Assembly (NCBI GenBank): GCA_030377865.1 | Contig: JAUCGA010000044.1 | Span: 1-42,191 of the forward strand | Source: Anaerolineales bacterium HSG25 | Lineage (GTDB): Bacteria > Chloroflexota > Anaerolineae > 4572-78 > J111 | DNA length: 42,191 nucleotides | Direction of reading: 5' to 3' | Shown here: positions 8,861 to 16,857 of the stretch, piece by piece | How the letters are laid out: every line of letters begins with the position of its first letter | Numbering within the stretch: the stretch's first letter is position 1 | Notes under the pieces: generated by a model | Databases searched by the model: none | What the model saw: only the letters and a program-made list of their open reading frames with translations | Told to the model about the DNA's origin: nothing | Program-made: the position numbers and the translations under genes

Positions 8861-9478
8861 TTGAATAAATATATTATGGAATTTATCGGCACTTTTTTTC
8901 TAGTGTTAGCAATTGGTTTGGCCGTCCCCAACGCGGGTAACATGGCTCCGATTGCGATTGGAGCAGTCTTAATCGGCATGATTTACGCTGGTGGACATAT
9001 TTCTATGGCTCATTATAATCCGGCAGTAACCATTGCTTTTTGGTTGAGAAAGCGCTTCCCTGTATCAGAAATCGCACCGTATGTTGGAGCGCAGGTCGTA
9101 GCCGCAGTTTTGGCCGCGTTGACGGCTCAGTTTTTGGGTGGTGGTGGCTCAAACCCAGAGCAGGTAGAAATTGTACCGGCTCTACTGGCCGAGTTTCTCT
9201 TTACCTTTGCTTTGGCCTTTGTGATTCTCAATGTCGCTACCTCGAAAAATACGGCTGGTAATGATTCGTATGCTGTAGCAATTGGCATGGTGGTAATTGG
9301 CGGGGCTTACACCGTGGGTAGTATTTCTGGGGCGGTCTTTAATCCAGCAGTTGCAATTGGAGCCAGTCTCATGGGACTGCTCAATTGGGCCGATATTTGG
9401 CTTTACATGGTCGCCAACTTTGCGGGCGGAGCCTTGGCTGGAGTGACCTTCTTGTTTTTGAATCCTGATGACCATTAG
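8861..9478 (+). CDS. Aquaporin / MIP-family channel with altered selectivity filter
   Basis: This 205-aa membrane channel has six hydrophobic helices and both MIP boxes: GGHISMAHYNPAVT in the first half and SGAVFNPAVAIG in the second. MIP channels conduct water, glycerol or other small neutral solutes. The second NPA is followed by Val rather than the Arg that lines the selectivity filter of AqpZ and GlpF, and the AqpZ filter His appears replaced by a small residue, so the pore is probably wider. The TTG start at 8861 is chosen because AAGGA lies 8 nt upstream and it yields the usual MNKYIMEFIGTFFLV start; ATG 8876 would cut into helix 1. Confidence 0.92.
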   Translation: MNKYIMEFIGTFFLVLAIGLAVPNAGNMAPIAIGAVLIGMIYAGGHISMAHYNPAVTIAFWLRKRFPVSEIAPYVGAQVVAAVLAALTAQFLGGGGSNPEQVEIVPALLAEFLFTFALAFVILNVATSKNTAGNDSYAVAIGMVVIGGAYTVGSISGAVFNPAVAIGASLMGLLNWADIWLYMVANFAGGALAGVTFLFLNPDDH

Positions 9479-9500
9479 TTTTGTGCTTCCTGTAGTTTTA

Positions 9501-9643
9501 TACAGGACAAAAAATTTTGGTAAAAATAATGGTGTCATTCCCGCACGTTTTTAGCGGGAATCTATGGGTTCTGGATGCCCGATAACTACATTCGGGCATG
9601 ACATTTCCATTCAATCTGGCTAGTTTTTGTTTTTGTCCGGTAC
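9501..9643 (+). repeat. Repeat family C, copy 1 (143-bp MITE-like element)
   Basis: The ends TACAGGACAAAAA and TTTTTGTCCGGTA are inverted repeats, each with a terminal TA, as left by IS630/Tc1-type elements. The interior carries GTCATTCCCGC / GCGGGAAT and GATGCCCGATAAC / CATTCGGGCATGAC palindromes. An inverted copy at 37255-37397 differs at only six positions by eye. No coding capacity. Confidence 0.9.
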
Positions 9644-9656
9644 AGAGCATCAACAT

Positions 9657-9694
9657 CAAAAAGAGCATCCGACTAATTAGCCGAATGCTCTTTT
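9657..9694. terminator. Terminator-like hairpin after the aquaporin gene
   Basis: AAAAGAGCAT and ATGCTCTTTT form the stem base with an imperfect CCGACTAATTAGCCGA top, followed by T residues. It is probably the aquaporin gene terminator, displaced by the family C insertion. Confidence 0.6.
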
Positions 9695-9807
9695 GATTCA
9701 GGAAAACGAGGACATCGTTTCAAGGCCCATTTTTTGGCCGTGATTTGGTAGTTTTGGGAGACTTGCTAGTTCAGGCTGTCGGGTACTAAGTTGGGAGAGC
9801 ATGAGTA

Positions 9808-9884
9808 TCAACTTAACGTTTGTAGTAGGCGATTCATCACCTTCAAACAGTATTAAAGTGCCTACTACGAACTCTTAAGTTGAC
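9808..9884. repeat. Palindromic repeat family H, copy 2
   Basis: Inverted copy of 222-299: outer arms TCAACTTAA / TTAAGTTGA, inner arms GTAGTAGGC / GCCTACTAC, with differences only near the loop. The 700-bp gap 9479-10178 holds element C, a terminator, this repeat and element E but no gene I can support. Confidence 0.8.
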
Positions 9885-9974
9885 GGTTATGGTTGGGAGA
9901 TAGAGTCGCAACTCATGAACTTGCGGTGAGCCACTAAATTCAGTTATAATAGCCAAACTAGGCTAGAGAAGAGT

Positions 9975-10102
9975 TGTTCGGCAATAACTTATCACCGCAT
10001 AAAAACTCAAATTCGAGGTTTGCGGAGTGCAAAAGCATCTTGCTTTTGCCGGAGACAAACATGCAAAAGCAAGATGCTTTTGCACTCCGCTATTGCCGAA
10101 CA
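9975..10102. repeat. Composite palindromic element with repeat family E, copy 1
   Basis: Perfect 12-bp terminal inverted repeats TGTTCGGCAATA (9975-9986) and TATTGCCGAACA (10091-10102) enclose a nested 27-bp-arm palindrome (10023-10049 and 10063-10089) beginning CGGAGTGCAAAAGCATC. The inner palindrome recurs without these ends at 38791-38857. Confidence 0.85.
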
Positions 10103-10178
10103 CGTCTAGACAAGGAACTTAGTTCAGACTAAATTTTCTACGAATACTGAGGTTTTTATATAACAATACAGGAACAAA

Positions 10179-11384
10179 ATGCAATCTATTTTTCTCAACA
10201 ACCTTATTAAACTCGGTCAATATTTGACTGAACCAGCAGATACAATTCAACGATTAAACGAAAAGAGGCATGCACGTTTACTATCCACCATGTTGATTCC
10301 TCTCGCCCTCTTTTTTCTTGTTGCTTCTCAAGTGGCTCCACCTCCTGATTCCGACTTCTTCAAGATATTGATACCCATCATCGTCATCGTCTATGGTGTA
10401 AGTCGAACCAAATACTATTTATTTGCAGGCATGCTCATAATGTTCTTATTAATTATCTTTAGTGGAACCTCTCCATTCATCACAAATGACTTATCACCCA
10501 TATTCCTTCGCAGTGAGTTAAAGTGGTTGGCACTTCCTTTATTATTCGGAGGCTTATGTTTGCCCTTAAGATATATGCTACCCATAATGGTATTAGTTCC
10601 GTTAGGGATTATAACTATGCCTTTGATGTTCACAGAAATTGTACTAATTTCAGTTATTGAACCCTTTTTATTTGTAAGTATTTTGTCTATTTTTGTCTTC
10701 ATCACCATTTCGTTGTTAGCTCATGATCAAAAACAAATTGAAATAGAGCAGAAAAAATCAGAAGCGTTATTGCTCAACATCCTACCTCAACCTATTGCGG
10801 AACAATTAAAGGAATCTTATGATATTATTGCCCATGAGTTAGAAGAAGTGACCATTCTCTTTGCTGATATTGTGGGATTTACCAAGTTGGCCTCTACTAT
10901 TTCTGCCTCAGAACTGGTAGAACGACTTAATATTATTTTTTCAATATTTGATGAAATTGCAGAAAAGCATAAATTAGAAAAAATCAAGACCATTGGAGAT
11001 GCATATATGATTGCCGGAGGCGTTCCTTCTTTTCGGGATGATCATGCTGAGGCAGTGGCCGATATGGCACTTGATATTCAGAAAGCAATGTTGCTACTTA
11101 ATCAAGAAAATTCTCAAAATTTGACAGTTCGCATGGGTATTCACACCGGACCCGTTGTGGCGGGAGTCATTGGCATCAAAAAGTTTAGTTATGATGTGTG
11201 GGGAGACACAGTCAATTTAGCTAGTCGGATGGAATCTCATGGTATTCCTGATAAAATTCAGGTTTCTGAGCAAACTTACGAATTATTGAAGGACAAATAT
11301 TTACTTGATGAACGGGGAACCATAGATGTGAAAGGAAAGGGGAATATCAAGACCTATCTACTTCTAGGTAAGAAATCGTTTTGA
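10179..11384 (+). CDS. Membrane-bound class III adenylate cyclase
   Basis: This 401-aa protein has about six transmembrane helices (residues 35-185), a short signalling helix (KSEALLLNILPQPIAEQL) and a C-terminal class III nucleotide cyclase domain (about 215-395). All catalytic positions are present: metal Asp residues in FADIVGF and GDAYM, Lys in EKIKTIGD and Asp in YDVWGD (adenine recognition, so ATP to cAMP), and the transition-state Asn and Arg in VNLASRM. It should act as a homodimer and make cAMP in response to a membrane signal. The membrane part has no sensor I recognise. GGAAC lies upstream of the ATG. It is transcribed alone. Confidence 0.93.
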   Translation: MQSIFLNNLIKLGQYLTEPADTIQRLNEKRHARLLSTMLIPLALFFLVASQVAPPPDSDFFKILIPIIVIVYGVSRTKYYLFAGMLIMFLLIIFSGTSPFITNDLSPIFLRSELKWLALPLLFGGLCLPLRYMLPIMVLVPLGIITMPLMFTEIVLISVIEPFLFVSILSIFVFITISLLAHDQKQIEIEQKKSEALLLNILPQPIAEQLKESYDIIAHELEEVTILFADIVGFTKLASTISASELVERLNIIFSIFDEIAEKHKLEKIKTIGDAYMIAGGVPSFRDDHAEAVADMALDIQKAMLLLNQENSQNLTVRMGIHTGPVVAGVIGIKKFSYDVWGDTVNLASRMESHGIPDKIQVSEQTYELLKDKYLLDERGTIDVKGKGNIKTYLLLGKKSF

Positions 11385-11444
11385 CAATATGATAATGCAG
11401 GATGAAATGAAATTATAATTATTCATTGAGGGGGAGGTTGGTTA

Positions 11445-11535
11445 GTAAATATTCAGTGAACTCGCCAGAAAGAGCATCAGAAACCCGATTTCTCAAAGAA
11501 ATCGGGTTTCTAGAGCTACTTTACTGAACTTTTAC
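11445..11535 (+). repeat. Repeat family A, copy 2
   Basis: GTAAATATTCAGTGAA to ACTGAACTTTTAC, with the AGAAACCCGATTTCT hairpin in the centre. Same orientation as copy 1. It lies in the 352-bp gap between the convergent cyclase and SDR genes. Confidence 0.88.
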
Positions 11536-11662
11536 GTTGGTTATTCCCACGTTATCTGTTTCGCCTTATGTTTATAGCTCTAGCCAAATCCTTTGGCTAA
11601 ACAGCCGATAAACGTCTTAATTATATTTTATCGCTCTATAATAACACAAACAACGGAGATTA

Positions 11663-11700
11663 TCAATATAAAAATACTGATTTCAGTATTTTTATATTGA
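11663..11700. terminator. Long AT-rich hairpin between convergent genes
   Basis: Perfect 18-bp arms TCAATATAAAAATACTGA and TCAGTATTTTTATATTGA with a 2-nt loop. It may be a bidirectional terminator, but its low G+C content and missing T-tract make another role (protein site, cruciform) possible. Confidence 0.45.
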
Positions 11701-11736
11701 CTTCGCTTTGTAAATTCGGTTTTACTCCTAAAAACC

Positions 11737-12438
11737 TTAAAGCCCTCGTGTTAAACCTCCATCCACACACAGATTTTGCCCCGTAATATAACTTGCCTCA
11801 TCAGATAACAGGAATGCTACTGTTTCAGCAATCTCTTTGACCGTGCCTGATCGTTGCATGGGTATCGTCGTGCGAGTCGCTTCATCAATAGTATAACTGT
11901 CGATAAAGCCCGGTAACACACTGTTCATACGGATGCCAGTCTTGGCATATCGTTCGGTGAAAAGCCGAGTGAAGGCCGATAGACTCGCCCGTAGTGATGA
12001 GGAAATCGGGAAACTCAAACTTGGTTCTTTGGCTCCAAAGGTCGAGATATTAATGATTGCACCATTCCCCTGTTGTTCCATAATCGGCACAACCAATCGT
12101 GCTAAACGCACCGTATTCAGTAGTACCAAATCAAGCCCTATATGCCAATCCTCATCGGTTAAGTCTAACAGATCTCCTTTGGGGGGATGACCAGTGTTAT
12201 TGACCAGTGCGTCTACCCGACCATACTGTTCCATAGCTGTATTGACTAGCCGCTCTAAGTCAGCGAGGTTGGTCACATCGCCTTGCACCGCCGTAGCTGA
12301 CAATGAACTTGCCACGGTCTGTATCTCCGCTGAACGAGACATTAACACCAACTTATAGCCTCGTGCCGCTAAAACTCTGGCACACTCAGCCCCCATGCCT
12401 TGGCTGGCCGCGGTAATAATTGCTACTTTTTCAGTCAT
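11737..12438 (-). CDS. Atypical SDR-family oxidoreductase
   Basis: This 233-aa protein has a Rossmann fold: nucleotide loop TAASQGMG, then LVNNTGHPP and GAIINISTFG (catalytic-type Ser), and the C-terminal DEASYITGQNLCVDGG typical of FabG-like enzymes. The usual YxxxK pair is missing: the position reads PISSSLRASLSAF, as in an SDR subgroup with S/N-x-LR at that place, so classical dehydrogenase catalysis is doubtful. The start is taken at ATG 12438 because AAGGAG (12450-12455) is 11 nt upstream; the GTG at 12447 would leave only 2 nt. It is a single gene with no pathway context. The substrate is unknown. Confidence 0.88.
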   Translation of the reverse strand: MTEKVAIITAASQGMGAECARVLAARGYKLVLMSRSAEIQTVASSLSATAVQGDVTNLADLERLVNTAMEQYGRVDALVNNTGHPPKGDLLDLTDEDWHIGLDLVLLNTVRLARLVVPIMEQQGNGAIINISTFGAKEPSLSFPISSSLRASLSAFTRLFTERYAKTGIRMNSVLPGFIDSYTIDEATRTTIPMQRSGTVKEIAETVAFLLSDEASYITGQNLCVDGGLTRGL

Positions 12439-12589
12439 AAGATTCACATCTCCTTAGATTATAAAATTAGAGCATGGTATCTCTTTTGAGTTGATTTGTC
12501 AATCTACTGCTCATCCCAAAAAGCTGTCTCAGTCCCTCAATAAGACAAAAAAGAATCTCAAAATAAATTACCTGATGGTAACGGATGTG

Positions 12590-12655
12590 TATCCGTTACC
12601 CATACTTGGCGGGTATATACCCGCCAAATACCCGTTGCGATTACATAATCGCAAC
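12590..12655. repeat. Repeat family G, copy 2
   Basis: Contains GGCGGGTATATACCCGCC and GTTGCGATTACATAATCGCAAC hairpins, matching 6496-6557 with compensating changes in the first stem, which supports selection on the structure. A further hairpin (GTAACGGAT / ATCCGTTAC) precedes it. In the gap 12439-12934 the stretch 12732-12908 shows nothing recognisable. Confidence 0.78.
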
Positions 12656-12660
12656 AGCTG

Positions 12661-12731
12661 TCCTAGAAACCCGATTTCTCAAAGAAATCGGGTTTCTGAC
12701 GCTCTTTCTGGCGAGTTCACTGAATATTTAC
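12661..12731 (-). repeat. Repeat family A, copy 3 (one end missing)
   Basis: Inverted relative to copies 1 and 2. The AGAAACCCGATTTCT hairpin and the end GAGTTCACTGAATATTTAC are intact; the other end is lost at the junction with repeat G. Confidence 0.82.
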
Positions 12732-12908
12732 TAACCAGATGTAAGTTTGTCCAATTTTCAGATTGGATTTATCATGATACTTACTTGCTGACCCGCGTTT
12801 TGTCTTTCTAATCCGCTGAGAAGCAAGACACCTACATCCCAAATCGATTCCCAACTCAAAATTGAACAGTTCCAAAACATCGTTGTTTATTCCAAACAGG
12901 TCTACACC

Positions 12909-12938
12909 ATGACATCTCTCAGCCGAATATCACCATGA
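12909..12938 (+). CDS. 9-codon upstream ORF overlapping the AEC transporter start
   Basis: ATG 12909 opens MTSLSRISP, and its TGA (12936-12938) overlaps the transporter ATG (12935) as ATGA. The transporter has no clear ribosome binding site of its own, so translational coupling from this short frame is possible. There is no direct proof that it is translated. Confidence 0.3.
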   Translation: MTSLSRISP

Positions 12939-13834
12939 CCGACATCATCATATCGGTCATCATGCCGATTATTGTCATTGCCGGATTAGGCGCGTTGGTC
13001 GATTACCTGAAACCGATTGAAACGAGTGGCCTATCCCGTGTGGTGATCTACCTTCTTTCTCCGGCACTGGCCTTTTCAGCCTTAGCCAACGCTACCATCA
13101 GCGGGCAAGAGATCATCAGTCTGATGGTCGGCTTTTGGTTGGCAAGTATCCTCATCACCGTGGTGGGCTGGGGATTATGCGTCTTGTTCCGACTTGACCG
13201 ACTGACTACTAGCGCGGTATTACTATCCGTGTCGCTGATGAATATCGGTAACTATGGCATCCCCTTTAACGAATTGGCCTTTGGTCAAGCGGGCCTAGAG
13301 CGAGCCTTGTTGATTACCGTGGCCGCGGGGTTGTGGGTCTACACGGGCGGCACCTTTATCGCCTCGTGGGGACGTGCGCCGGTACGAGAATCGATCAAGA
13401 ATGTGTTTTTGATGCCCACGCCGTATGCGGCACTATTGGGCTTTGCGGTCAATGTTGACTATCTGCCTGCTGTTGATGTAGTGATGACGTTTACAGATAT
13501 ATTGGGCAGTGCCGCGGTACCGCTCATGCTGGTGATTCTGGGTATTCAGGTGGGGCGGGTCACCCAACAAGGTCGCTATGGTCTAATCGTCAGCGTGTCG
13601 ATACTCCGCTTGATTGGCGGCGCGGTCAGCGGATTTCTGGTCGTCAGCCTGATGGGATTAGAGGGACTAACCGCGCAGGTACTCATCACCGAAACGGCCA
13701 TGCCCACTGCGGTCATAGCGACCTTACTGGCAACGGAGTTTCATAGTGATGCCGAGCTAACGAGTGGGATTACGCTGGTCTCTACAGTATTGAGCATCAT
13801 CACCTTGAGCGGGTTGTTGGTATTAATGAGGTGA
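12935..13834 (+). CDS. AEC-family transporter (auxin efflux carrier type)
   Basis: This 299-aa membrane protein has about ten hydrophobic helices. It starts IISVIMPIIVIAGLGALVDYLKPIE and has the broken-helix pattern SVSLMNIGNYGIPFNELAFG and AAVPLMLVILGIQVG. These are the conserved segments of AEC carriers, secondary transporters of small organic anions such as malonate or malate in bacteria. The length is normal. Its base composition is more G+C rich than the neighbours at 10-12 kb and 14 kb, so it may have another history. No Shine-Dalgarno is seen; a 9-codon upstream frame overlaps the start. The substrate is unknown. Confidence 0.9.
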   Translation: MTDIIISVIMPIIVIAGLGALVDYLKPIETSGLSRVVIYLLSPALAFSALANATISGQEIISLMVGFWLASILITVVGWGLCVLFRLDRLTTSAVLLSVSLMNIGNYGIPFNELAFGQAGLERALLITVAAGLWVYTGGTFIASWGRAPVRESIKNVFLMPTPYAALLGFAVNVDYLPAVDVVMTFTDILGSAAVPLMLVILGIQVGRVTQQGRYGLIVSVSILRLIGGAVSGFLVVSLMGLEGLTAQVLITETAMPTAVIATLLATEFHSDAELTSGITLVSTVLSIITLSGLLVLMR

Positions 13835-13917
13835 TAGCTTCCCCATGCTTTACGTACAGAAAACATGGTTAATCAATGGTATGAGCCTTCAATATTAGTT
13901 AAGAGGTAAGAGTTTAC

Positions 13918-15009
13918 ATGGACAATATGATCATTATTGACGATAACGACACTTTAGAAACAGAGGGATATGCGAATAATTCTCTGTACCCGTATCCCAT
14001 GCCTGACGAGGTTGATATTCGAGAAGAACCATTAACTATTTTTGAGTGGATGCGAAAACTCAAGCATGGCAGTTTGATTGTTGACCCGGAGTTTCAGCGG
14101 AAGTTAGTTTGGAAGCTAGAGCAGAAAGCAACCTTTATTGAGTCGATTCTACTTAATATCCCCTTGCCTCCCTTGTATGTCAATCAGAATATAAAAGGAA
14201 ACTATATTATTGTTGATGGCCTGCAACGAACCTCCACCCTTGACGAATTTATTAACAAAAATGGGTTTAAGTTGACTGGTTTAGAAGTATTAAAAGGCTT
14301 AAACGATTCAACCTTTGCGGAGCTAGATTCCGCATATCAAACCAAAATTGAGGACAAAAAGTTTTTGATCTACGTGATAAAACCCACTGTCCCTTTAGTC
14401 ATGGTCTATGACATTTTTCATCGAATTAACACTGGCGGAACGCAGTTAACTCGGCAAGAGATTCGGAACTGTATCTTTTTAGGCCCCGCAACCCGCTTCT
14501 TAAAACGGTTAGCCGAGACCGATTATTTTCGGCAAGCAATCGACAATGGCATCTCACCCAAACGGATGAAAGATAGAGAAGCGGTGTTGCGCTACTTAGC
14601 TTTTCAACTATTTGATTATCGAACCGAATACAAGAACGATATGGACGCATTTTTAGAACAGGCATTAAAAACGATAAATACCATGTCTGATGAAAAATTA
14701 GAGCGTTTATCTAAAGGATTTGAACGAGTCATGCGCCTAAGCTACCAGTTTTTCAAGGAAAAGAACTTCCGTTGGCCCACAGAAAATTCACGCGGGCGAG
14801 TTAATATCGCCTTGCTGGAATCGGTCAGCTATTTTTTTTCTCGTCAAGATGATGTGTTCTTAAAGGCAAACAAAAAACGCATCAAAAAAAATTATCAACA
14901 CCTATTACAAAATCAGGAGTTTGCTGATGCGGTACGGCTTTCCACTGGAGATATTAAACGAGTGAAAACCCGTTTTAAATTAGCTCAACAGATTTTAGGA
15001 GAGGTGTGA
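13918..15009 (+). CDS. DUF262 (ParB-like) domain protein
   Basis: This 363-aa protein carries the DUF262 domain at about residues 37-190: VDPEFQRKLVW, ESILLNIPLPPLYV, YIIVDGLQRTSTLDEF and FHRINTGGTQLTRQEIRN. The DGLQR box corresponds to the DGQQR nucleotide-binding/hydrolysis motif of the ParB/Srx fold. DUF262 is the N-terminal (GmrS) part of the GmrSD modification-dependent restriction enzymes, and stand-alone DUF262 genes often precede a partner gene. No DUF1524 (HNH) domain is present; the C-terminal half is helical (RVMRLSYQFFKEKNFRWP). AGAGGT precedes the ATG. The next gene begins 4 nt after this stop but is cut short by a repeat insertion. Confidence 0.87.
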   Translation: MDNMIIIDDNDTLETEGYANNSLYPYPMPDEVDIREEPLTIFEWMRKLKHGSLIVDPEFQRKLVWKLEQKATFIESILLNIPLPPLYVNQNIKGNYIIVDGLQRTSTLDEFINKNGFKLTGLEVLKGLNDSTFAELDSAYQTKIEDKKFLIYVIKPTVPLVMVYDIFHRINTGGTQLTRQEIRNCIFLGPATRFLKRLAETDYFRQAIDNGISPKRMKDREAVLRYLAFQLFDYRTEYKNDMDAFLEQALKTINTMSDEKLERLSKGFERVMRLSYQFFKEKNFRWPTENSRGRVNIALLESVSYFFSRQDDVFLKANKKRIKKNYQHLLQNQEFADAVRLSTGDIKRVKTRFKLAQQILGEV

Positions 15010-15012
15010 TGT

Positions 15013-15099
15013 ATGACACAGCCTTGGACAGCACCAGATAAGGTTCCGACGTTGTCTAAATCTGTGTTGGAATCGGAATTAAATAAGTTGCGCGTTTGA
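15013..15099 (+). pseudogene. Truncated partner gene of the DUF262 protein (28 codons left)
   Basis: ATG 15013 lies just after the DUF262 stop, within the same GAGGTGTGATGTATG segment, and reads MTQPWTAPDKVPTLSKSVLE, then SELNKLRV and a TGA. The last codons already belong to repeat family B, whose left end starts at about 15078; the frame is closed inside the repeat. The tight spacing implies that a translationally coupled gene once followed, of which only the first 21 or so codons survive. Whether the rest is elsewhere or lost cannot be told; nothing resembling it lies directly after the repeat. Confidence 0.5.
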
Positions 15100-15179
15100 C
15101 TGGGAGTGCAGGCTTCCAGCCTGCATGCCGACAAGGATGTCGGCGCTCCAACTCCGAGAACATGCACAAGTTAATTAAT
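15078..15179 (+). repeat. Repeat family B, copy 2
   Basis: Left end ATTAAATAAGTTGCGCGTT, right end CATGCACAAGTTAATTAAT. Between them are different hairpins: GCAGGCTTCCAGCCTGC and TGCCGACAAGGATGTCGGC, set in a GGAGTGC...GCGCTCC frame. It interrupts the frame following the DUF262 gene. Confidence 0.82.
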
Positions 15180-15244
15180 GCTCATTCCTAAGAACTATTG
15201 AAGACTCCGCACAACTCAAATAGTCCACAATATTTACGCTGTTT

Positions 15245-15302
15245 AGAGCAGAATTTACAGGATAAGAGAATAAAAATTCTCCTATCCTGTAAATTCTGCT
15301 CT
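15245..15302. repeat. Perfect 20-bp-arm palindrome
   Basis: AGAGCAGAATTTACAGGATA and TATCCTGTAAATTCTGCTCT flank a centre with the smaller hairpin GAGAAT/ATTCTC. It lies 52 bp before the BMP-family gene. Confidence 0.8.
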
Positions 15303-15353
15303 ATAATAGTCATTGGATGAGTTCTGCGTAGTTATCAGAAGGACTAAGAGACC

Positions 15354-16373
15354 ATGAAAATACAACTACTTAAATTATGTGTTCTATTCTTTGCAATCTT
15401 ATTATTTGCCGCCCAATGTAATAACACGACTCCAGAAGCAAAAGAGGATGCCACTAGTTTTGACAAAACGTTTAAGATGGCCGCCATTTTCCCCGGAGTC
15501 ATCACCGATGCCGACTACAATACCCTTGGCTATATCGGTCTAACTTCGGTACAGTCTGACCTCGGTGTCGAAACGGTCTACTCTGAGAGCGTGGCCGTGC
15601 CGGATGTAGAGCAGATCATACGAAAATATATTGATGATGGCTTCAACATTATCTTTACGCATGGGGGTCAGTTTCTTAGTCAGACGAAAGCATTGGCTGA
15701 GAAGTTTCCCAATGTTTATTTCATCGGTGAGTCGGATACCATCATGGAGGATATGCCCGAAAATCTGTGGGTGATTGGCCGGAATTTTCATGTGAGTTTT
15801 TACCCATTAGGAGCCTTAGCCGCCGCTCAGACTAAAACCGGCAAAATCGGCTATATAGGTGGCTTACCGTTGCCCTTCTCTTATGCGGAGGTGCATGCTA
15901 TTAAGCAGGCTATTGCTGATGCGGGGGCAGATGTCGAACTTGTACCAGTGTGGACAGGTGACTTTAACGACCCAACCAAAGCTCGCGAAGTTGCCGATAT
16001 ACTAATTGCTGATGATGATGTTGATGTGATAATCGGTTCGTTAAATTTAGGCATGTTCGGCCTGTTTGAAGCAGTCAAAGCCTCTGACAAACATGTCTTA
16101 GCAACTGCTAAATATACCGACAAATCGAACTTTGCCCCCAACAACTATATCACCTCGGTGTTATATGATTTCTCTGGGCCATTGACAGAGATTGTCCAAA
16201 AAATTCAAACGGGCGAAGGTGGTGGTTATTATCCGCTTGGTTTTGATACTGGTGTAGCGATGCAAATGCCACTAAAAAATGCAGATGATGGAGTCGAAGC
16301 AACTGTCAAACAGGTAATCAGTGATGTTGAATCGGGAAAAGCCAAGGTCAGGAAAGATGTGACCCCCCATTGA
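15354..16373 (+). CDS. BMP-family (PnrA/Med-like) solute-binding lipoprotein
   Basis: This 339-aa protein starts with a signal peptide ending AAQC, an acceptable but unusual lipobox (Gln before the Cys). The body matches BMP/PnrA-type binding proteins: FKMAAIFPGVITDADYN, IIFTHGGQFLSQTKALAEKFPNVYF, KIGYIGG with PFSYAEVHAIKQAI, and ADDDVDVIIG. Known members bind nucleosides or related ligands for ABC importers, or act as sensors. The permease and ATPase genes that usually follow are absent here. AGAAGGA precedes the ATG. The ligand is unknown. Confidence 0.88.
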   Translation: MKIQLLKLCVLFFAILLFAAQCNNTTPEAKEDATSFDKTFKMAAIFPGVITDADYNTLGYIGLTSVQSDLGVETVYSESVAVPDVEQIIRKYIDDGFNIIFTHGGQFLSQTKALAEKFPNVYFIGESDTIMEDMPENLWVIGRNFHVSFYPLGALAAAQTKTGKIGYIGGLPLPFSYAEVHAIKQAIADAGADVELVPVWTGDFNDPTKAREVADILIADDDVDVIIGSLNLGMFGLFEAVKASDKHVLATAKYTDKSNFAPNNYITSVLYDFSGPLTEIVQKIQTGEGGGYYPLGFDTGVAMQMPLKNADDGVEATVKQVISDVESGKAKVRKDVTPH

Positions 16374-16416
16374 ATAATTGCAATGATGCAAAAATTGCGA
16401 TTATTCAGATCATGAA

Positions 16417-16482
16417 GGGCTGTTTAGTTCTCCATCTTGTCACGCTACAAGCGTGACCTACACGGTTTCATCTCCAATATCT
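16417..16482 (+). repeat. Repeat family F, copy 1 (left part only)
   Basis: GGGCTGTTTAGTTCTCCATC and the hairpin GTCACGCTACAAGCGTGAC match the left half of the complete element at 31942-32069. The right half is absent. Apart from this repeat, a terminator-type hairpin (16565), a promoter (16686) and a leader hairpin (16758), the gap 16374-16854 holds no gene. Confidence 0.78.
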
Positions 16483-16564
16483 GCTGGTGAGACAACCATG
16501 ATAGATGCAGGGCAAACAAAGTCTACCTCCCCACGGTAATCAAATAATCCTCTCACCTGAACGC

Positions 16565-16604
16565 AGAATCAAAAAGAGGCTGACCCGCATGGTCGGCCTC
16601 TTTT
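16565..16604. terminator. Terminator hairpin, copy 1 of a 40-bp direct repeat
   Basis: AAAAAGAGGCTGACC / GGTCGGCCTCTTTT forms a G+C-rich stem with a T-run. The same 40 bp recur exactly at 17651-17690, on the other side of the UPF0175/DUF3368 locus. Confidence 0.8.
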
Positions 16605-16685
16605 GTTTTGCCGATATGTTGGCCTTTTAATCTAACTCCAAATCATCTCGCATCAAAATATCCGCGCCACCGCTTATTCGCTCCG

Positions 16686-16714
16686 TTGACAGGTGTTGGC
16701 GTTAGCGTTATACT
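16686..16714 (+). promoter_or_regulatory. Strong sigma-70-type promoter of the UPF0175 locus with flanking dyad
   Basis: TTGACA (16686-16691), 17-bp spacer, TATACT (16709-16714). An inverted repeat GACAGGT (16688-16694) / ACCTGTC (16715-16721) brackets the promoter core and could be an operator. A hairpin leader (16758-16806, AGGAGTG...GCACTCC frame) separates it from the first gene. Confidence 0.7.
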
Positions 16715-16857
16715 ACCTGTCATCTTAAGTAGTTTTCAGAACTAACTTGTTAAAAACAGGAGTGTCAAAATTGCATTTTGACAGCAAGAATGGAATTCTT
16801 GCACTCCGAGAAAAGTGACAACTTAGAAATGAAAGTTACTTAAAGTAGGAGGTTATG

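Noticed and set aside
12491..12811. Plus-strand frame of 106 codons in the gap before the AEC gene
   Set aside because: It consists mostly of translated repeats G and A and has no ribosome binding site.
15354..16373. BMP protein as part of a complete nucleoside ABC transporter
   Set aside because: No ATPase or permease gene lies on either side.
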